A DNA stretch of 11,401 nt from DATKKX01 sp035542775 (GTDB taxonomy: Bacteria > Planctomycetota > Phycisphaerae > UBA1845 > UTPLA1). Positions 8,376 through 11,401 of this stretch are shown piece after piece. Every line of letters begins with the position of its first letter. Positions within the stretch are counted from its first letter, which is position 1. The notes beneath the pieces were generated by a model. It saw only the letters and a program-made list of their open reading frames with translations. It had not been told where the DNA came from and did no database searches. The position numbers and the translations under genes are program-made. Location: positions 1-11,401 of the forward strand of contig DATKKX010000263.1 of the NCBI GenBank assembly GCA_035542775.1, read 5' to 3'.

Positions 8376-8930
8376 TCACGCTTCCTCCTGCTCGACCGTG
8401 GCGCTATCCGCGGCCTCGACGTCCTCCGCGGCCTCTTCGCCGGCTGCGCCGCCCTGCAGGATCGCTCCAAGCTCGCGGGTCAAGTCCTCGATCTCGGCGT
8501 CGTTCATCGACGGGTGCTGCACCTTGTAGACGCTCTTGTCCCGGACCAGCCGCATTTCCCAGACCTCGGTGCCCTCCCGCCGGATGGTCCGCTCGTACTT
8601 GAGCAGCCGCTTGCGCATGAGGATCAGGGAGAGCACGAAACGAAACCGCAGCTTGTGAGCGTCGTCGGTGGCTCCCATCCGCTTAAAGAAATCCAGCAGG
8701 ACCTCGTCATCGACGAATGTCTTGTGAGGCTTCTCTTTCCTTGGAAGCTGGGCCAGGAAATGGCAGACCGAATCGGGCGGCGGCCCCTGCCAGCACTCCT
8801 CGGAGATGTCCCGCCGCTCGTAGCCCTGCGGCGTCTCGAAAAGAACCGTGTGGAAGGTCTCCTCCTCCGTAAACGGCCGGCCGCTGACGCTGCACCGTCC
8901 CGTGGTCCGCGATATCTCATATTCGCTCAT
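8376..8930 (-). CDS. Conserved-looking protein of unknown function with acidic tail
   Basis: A 184-residue cytoplasmic protein with no signal peptide or membrane segment. The N-terminus has an ordered, metal-site-like pattern: TGRCSVSGRPF (C13), then RDISEECW (C46) and SVCHF (C56, H57). A zinc or redox role is possible but only inferred. A central part (about 66-140) is rich in Lys/Arg and aromatic residues and looks helical, with KLRFRFVLSLILMRKRLLKYER. The tail (163-184) holds 9 acidic residues and no basic ones. Its ATG at 8930 overlaps the end of coaD by 14 bases, and its last codons carry the ribosome site for the next gene, so it belongs to this operon. I recall similar unnamed proteins in planctomycetes but can assign no function. 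Confidence 0.8.
   Translation of the reverse strand: MSEYEISRTTGRCSVSGRPFTEEETFHTVLFETPQGYERRDISEECWQGPPPDSVCHFLAQLPRKEKPHKTFVDDEVLLDFFKRMGATDDAHKLRFRFVLSLILMRKRLLKYERTIRREGTEVWEMRLVRDKSVYKVQHPSMNDAEIEDLTRELGAILQGGAAGEEAAEDVEAADSATVEQEEA
8383..8389 (-). promoter_or_regulatory. Strong Shine-Dalgarno selecting a TTG start
   Basis: On the minus strand AGGAGGA lies inside the last codons of the 184-residue gene and 8 bases before the TTG at 8374. It is a near-perfect anti-16S match. It fixes the lipoprotein start and implies reinitiation by ribosomes finishing the upstream gene. Confidence 0.65.
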
Positions 8931-9516
8931 GGGTTTTCGACTTCCTTGTCGTGCCGGCCCTGGCGCGACGGAGGGCGCTTTCGCTCGCCTGTCCTCTCCG
9001 GTTGGTCGCCGAACGCGCCTTGCTCTTCTGCCGGATCCGCTTGAGCACCAGCGAGGGCACCAGACGCTCCAGGTGGCTCGCCCGCGCCCCGCCCATCTCG
9101 CAGATCTGCCGGATGAGCGTGCTGCTGATCAAAGCCGTCTGGTCGGTGGTGAAGAGGAACACCGTCTCCACGTCGCCGGCCAGCATGTTCACGTTGGCCT
9201 GGCGAAGCTCGTTGCGCAGGTCCTCGCCGTCGCGGATGCCCTTGACGATCACGTCGGCTTTCCTCCGCCGCACGTAATCCATGGTCAGGCCCTCGTAGGC
9301 CTCGACCTCCACGTTGTCATCGGGGCCCAGCAACTTGCGGAGGATCTCCACGCGCTCCTCGGGGGTGAACATCGGAGTCTTCTCGGGATTTCGCCCCACC
9401 GCGACGATGGTTTTGTCGAACAGCCTGCGGCATCGCTGGATGAGGTCGATGTGCCCCCGTGTGGGAGGATCGAACGATCCGGCGAAGACCGCGGTCTTGG
9501 AAGCGCGTCGTTTCAT
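8917..9516 (-). CDS. coaD: Phosphopantetheine adenylyltransferase with basic C-terminal extension
   Basis: CoaD joins 4'-phosphopantetheine and ATP to give dephospho-CoA, the fourth step of CoA synthesis from pantothenate, in the cytoplasm. The nucleotidyltransferase motif GSFDPPTRGH is at 13-22 (T-x-G-H), followed by GRNPEKTPMF (41-50), the substrate-binding region VKGIRDGEDLRNELRQANVN (91-110) and the ISSTLIR motif (130-136). Bacterial CoaD is usually about 160 residues; this one is 199. The extra part (about 161-199) has 13 Lys/Arg and 2 acidic residues and appears disordered. The ATG at 9516 gives the standard N-terminus; a weak GAGAG lies 8 bases upstream, inside the foot of the inverted repeat described separately. 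The end overlaps the 184-residue gene by 14 bases. Identity is firm; the role of the tail is unknown. Confidence 0.96.
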   Translation of the reverse strand: MKRRASKTAVFAGSFDPPTRGHIDLIQRCRRLFDKTIVAVGRNPEKTPMFTPEERVEILRKLLGPDDNVEVEAYEGLTMDYVRRRKADVIVKGIRDGEDLRNELRQANVNMLAGDVETVFLFTTDQTALISSTLIRQICEMGGARASHLERLVPSLVLKRIRQKSKARSATNRRGQASESALRRARAGTTRKSKTHERI

Positions 9517-9522
9517 AAGAAC

Positions 9523-9617
9523 AGCTCTCAGCGATCAGCAGTCAGCGTTCAGGTCAATGCCGACTCAGACGGTCATGCTGCTCAGAGCTGACCGCTGAAT
9601 GCTGATCGCTGACAGCT
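9523..9617. repeat. Long inverted repeat made of TCAGCNN heptamers
   Basis: Arms at 9523-9555 and 9585-9617 pair over 33 positions with only 4 mismatches (9527, 9541, 9548, 9553), around a 29-base loop. Each arm is itself four tandem 7-mers: TCAGCGA, TCAGCAG, TCAGCGT, TCAGGTC on the plus strand at 9528-9555, and TCAGCGA, TCAGCAT, TCAGCGG, TCAGCTC on the minus strand from 9612 down to 9585, so heptamer pairs with heptamer in register. The right arm includes two bases of the permease stop codon and the left arm ends 6 bases before the coaD ATG. There is no T-run, so it is not a classic intrinsic terminator. It could be a REP/BIME-like element, an RNA processing or stabilising hairpin, or an attenuator. 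Confidence 0.85.
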
Positions 9618-10848
9618 ATTCATATCGTAACGCTTCGACGGGGTCCAGGCGAGATGCCTTCCAGGCCGGGTACATGCCGCTGACGACACCCACGAAAGTG
9701 GCCATAATCAGGGCGATCGCAATGGCCCACGTCGTCGTCACCGTCTCGAATACCCGCGTGATCCTCTCGATGGTAATGGCCAGCCCCCACCCCATGAGAA
9801 CGCCGAAAGCGCCTCCCAGGAACGAGACGATGCTGGCCTCCACCAGGAACTGCTGCATCACGTCCCACCGCTGGGCCCCCATGGCCATCCGCACGCCGAT
9901 CTCGCGGGTCCGCTCGGTCACGGCAACCAGCATGATGTTCATGATGCCGATCCCGCCGACCACCAGGCTGATCCCGGCGATCGACCACAGCACCACGCCC
10001 ACGATCTTCTGGAAAGTGGAAAACTGCTCAACGAACTCTTTCTGGGCCTGGACCTGGAAATCGTCCTGGCCGCCGGCCCGGATCTTGTGCCGCTGCCGCA
10101 GCAGCCTCTTGATGTCTTCCTTGGCCCGTTCGATGTCGGCATCCGAGGGGGATTTGGCCTCGGCGAGAATGGCGTGAATGGAGTCCACGCCATAGAGCTT
10201 GTCCATCGCGGTGGTGATCGGCACGATGATCTGACGGTCGACGTCGGTAAAGGCGATGTTGCCCTTCTCCTCCATCACGCCGACGACCTTGAACGTGCGG
10301 AGACCGAGCGTGCCCGCGATCTTGATCGATTCGTCAAGCGCCGGGCGGCCGCCGAACAGCTCCCTTTTGACCTTGGCCCCCAGCACCGCGACAGCGGCCC
10401 GGCTCTCCACGTCCGAGTCCTTGAAAAACTCTCCCTCGACGACGTTGTGACTGTTGATCACGGGGTAAAGGTCGGTCGCGCCCAGGATGCTGGAGGTGGT
10501 GTTCTTGGACAGGAACTTGACCAGCCCGCCGTTGTTGATCTGCGGCATGGCCCGCTCGACCGAGGTGCGACATTCCTTGGCCACCGCCCAGGCGTCGTCG
10601 AGCTTGAGCGAATCGAAGTTGCCCACCAGCCGGCCGCTGCGCCGTTCCACCGACGGCGTCACATACATCCGGTTCGAGCCCATCGAGGCGAAGCCGGTGT
10701 TCACTTGCGCGCTCATCCCCTCGAGGATCGCCATGGCCGCGACGACCGCCGCCACGCCGATAATCACGCCCAGCGTCGCCAGGATGCTCCGCAAGGGATG
10801 GATCCACAGGCTCCGCATGGCCATCAGGAATACGCGAAAGAAGAACAT
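9616..10848 (-). CDS. MacB/FtsX-type ABC transporter permease
   Basis: A 410-residue inner-membrane permease of the type VII (MacB-like) ABC class, which couples ATP use to mechanical work on the periplasmic side rather than classical transport. Topology is the family standard: one transmembrane helix at about 21-42 (SILATLGVIIGVAAVVAAMAI), a large periplasmic MacB_PCD domain (about 45-275), then three helices at about 283-310, 334-360 and 372-394. Diagnostic stretches are GIGIMNIMLVAVTERTREIGVRMAMGA (299-325) and the C-terminal YPAWKASRLDPVEALRYE. The start lies 3 bases after the stop of the ATPase gene, so the pair is an operon. No periplasmic adaptor (MacA-like) gene is seen to the left; one could lie beyond the right edge. 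The substrate is unknown: peptide, lipid or lipoprotein export are all possible. Confidence 0.94.
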   Translation of the reverse strand: MFFFRVFLMAMRSLWIHPLRSILATLGVIIGVAAVVAAMAILEGMSAQVNTGFASMGSNRMYVTPSVERRSGRLVGNFDSLKLDDAWAVAKECRTSVERAMPQINNGGLVKFLSKNTTSSILGATDLYPVINSHNVVEGEFFKDSDVESRAAVAVLGAKVKRELFGGRPALDESIKIAGTLGLRTFKVVGVMEEKGNIAFTDVDRQIIVPITTAMDKLYGVDSIHAILAEAKSPSDADIERAKEDIKRLLRQRHKIRAGGQDDFQVQAQKEFVEQFSTFQKIVGVVLWSIAGISLVVGGIGIMNIMLVAVTERTREIGVRMAMGAQRWDVMQQFLVEASIVSFLGGAFGVLMGWGLAITIERITRVFETVTTTWAIAIALIMATFVGVVSGMYPAWKASRLDPVEALRYE

Positions 10849-10851
10849 CGC

Positions 10852-11401
10852 TTACACTCGTACCCTTCGCGCCATCGGCGGCGCATCGTCGGGCTGGTCC
10901 GGCGTCGGTATCGCCGCCAGCACTTCGCGCCGCACCTCGTCGTCCACAACTCGGTCTTCCACCACCTGCCCGTCGCACATGCGAATGAAACGCCGGGCTT
11001 GCAGCGCGACCGACATCTCGTGCGTCACGATCAGAACGGTCACGCCGGCTTTGTGCAACTCGTGAAACAGGGCCATGATCTGACGCCCGGTGCGGCTGTC
11101 CAGGTTGCCGGTGGGCTCGTCGGCCAGCAGGATCTTGGGCTCGTTCACGATCGCCCGGGCGATGGCCACACGCTGCCTCTCGCCGCCGGACAGCTCGTTG
11201 GGCTTGTGCAAGGCCCGGGGACCGAGCCCGACACGCTCGAGGGCCCGCATGGACGCATCCCGCACATGCCTCTTGCGGGCGTAAAACAGCGGCACCGCCA
11301 CGTTGTCCACCGCCGTCGTTCGCTGGATCAGATTGAAGGTCTGGAACACGAACCCGATCTTGCTGTTGCGGACGACCGCCAACTGCCGGTCCGTCATGGC
11401 G
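10852..11401 (-). CDS. MacB/LolD-type ABC transporter ATPase, 5' end outside window
   Basis: The C-terminal 180-odd residues of an ABC ATP-binding subunit that powers the permease encoded next. Counting from the Met at 11397, the Q loop is FVFQTFNLI (Q19), the signature LSGGERQRVAIARA begins at 69, Walker B is ILLADEPTGNLD (E94) and the switch His is H126 in VTHE. The Walker A loop and true start lie beyond the right edge. The Met at 11397 is internal: the frame stays open upstream, and family members read continuously through this point before the Q loop. After the switch His the protein carries a tail of about 40 residues rich in acidic and Pro residues. It ends in TAA, 3 bases before the permease ATG. 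Confidence 0.94.
   Translation of the reverse strand, partial: AMTDRQLAVVRNSKIGFVFQTFNLIQRTTAVDNVAVPLFYARKRHVRDASMRALERVGLGPRALHKPNELSGGERQRVAIARAIVNEPKILLADEPTGNLDSRTGRQIMALFHELHKAGVTVLIVTHEMSVALQARRFIRMCDGQVVEDRVVDDEVRREVLAAIPTPDQPDDAPPMARRVRV

Noticed and set aside
8375..8470. ATG start at 8470 for the lipoprotein gene
   Set aside because: It would overlap the previous gene by 95 bp, lacks a clear ribosome site and gives an Arg-rich leader; the TTG at 8374 has AGGAGGA at correct spacing.
7493..8602. A 369-residue plus-strand open frame opposite the lipoprotein and 184-residue genes
   Set aside because: It spans two coupled minus-strand genes with clear ribosome sites and has no recognisable domain.
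11395..11397. Met at 11397 as the start of the ABC ATPase
   Set aside because: A start here would remove Walker A; the frame is open through the window edge and the Q loop follows within about 20 residues, as expected for an internal position.

Overview
This is a GC-rich, gene-dense bacterial chromosome segment with no mobile elements, tRNAs, rRNAs or CRISPR arrays. The style of the proteins suggests a planctomycete (Planctomycetota), probably from a metagenome assembly. The signs are a PfkB kinase of a kind I associate with that phylum, an uncharacterised Cys-containing protein next to coaD, and a signal-peptide protein ending in an RDD membrane domain. The phylum call is inference from family resemblance; no marker gene here settles it.

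Layout. The left half is on the plus strand. It holds a very large membrane-bound hybrid-sensor histidine kinase (two membrane modules, four PAS domains, HisKA and HATPase), then a 107-residue miniature flagellar rod-like protein standing alone, then a two-gene unit of a PfkB-type sugar/nucleoside kinase and the RNA 2',3'-cyclic phosphodiesterase ThpR. The right half, from about 5652, is entirely on the minus strand. Read in its own direction it runs: a MacB/LolD-type ABC ATPase (cut by the window edge), its FtsX/MacB-type permease, a 95-bp inverted repeat built from 7-bp units, coaD (phosphopantetheine adenylyltransferase), an uncharacterised 184-residue protein, a predicted lipoprotein with a TTG start, and an RDD-domain membrane protein. 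The two halves converge between thpR and the RDD gene, with only 26 bp between stop codons and no visible terminator.

How the genes may work together. The last four minus-strand genes are tightly packed: coaD and the 184-residue gene overlap by 14 bp, the lipoprotein start lies 1 base past the preceding stop with a strong Shine-Dalgarno inside the preceding gene, and lipoprotein and RDD gene share an ATGA overlap. They are almost certainly co-transcribed and translationally coupled. The lipoprotein and RDD protein look like a cell-envelope pair. The ABC genes upstream are separated from coaD only by the inverted repeat, which could be a terminator, an attenuator or a REP-like element. The histidine kinase has no adjacent response regulator.

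Points of most interest are the heptamer-phased hairpin directly abutting coaD, the orphan mini-rod protein, the basic CoaD tail opposite the acidic tail of the overlapping gene, and the unknown lipoprotein/RDD pair. I see no clear defence system, biosynthetic cluster or other fully novel system.
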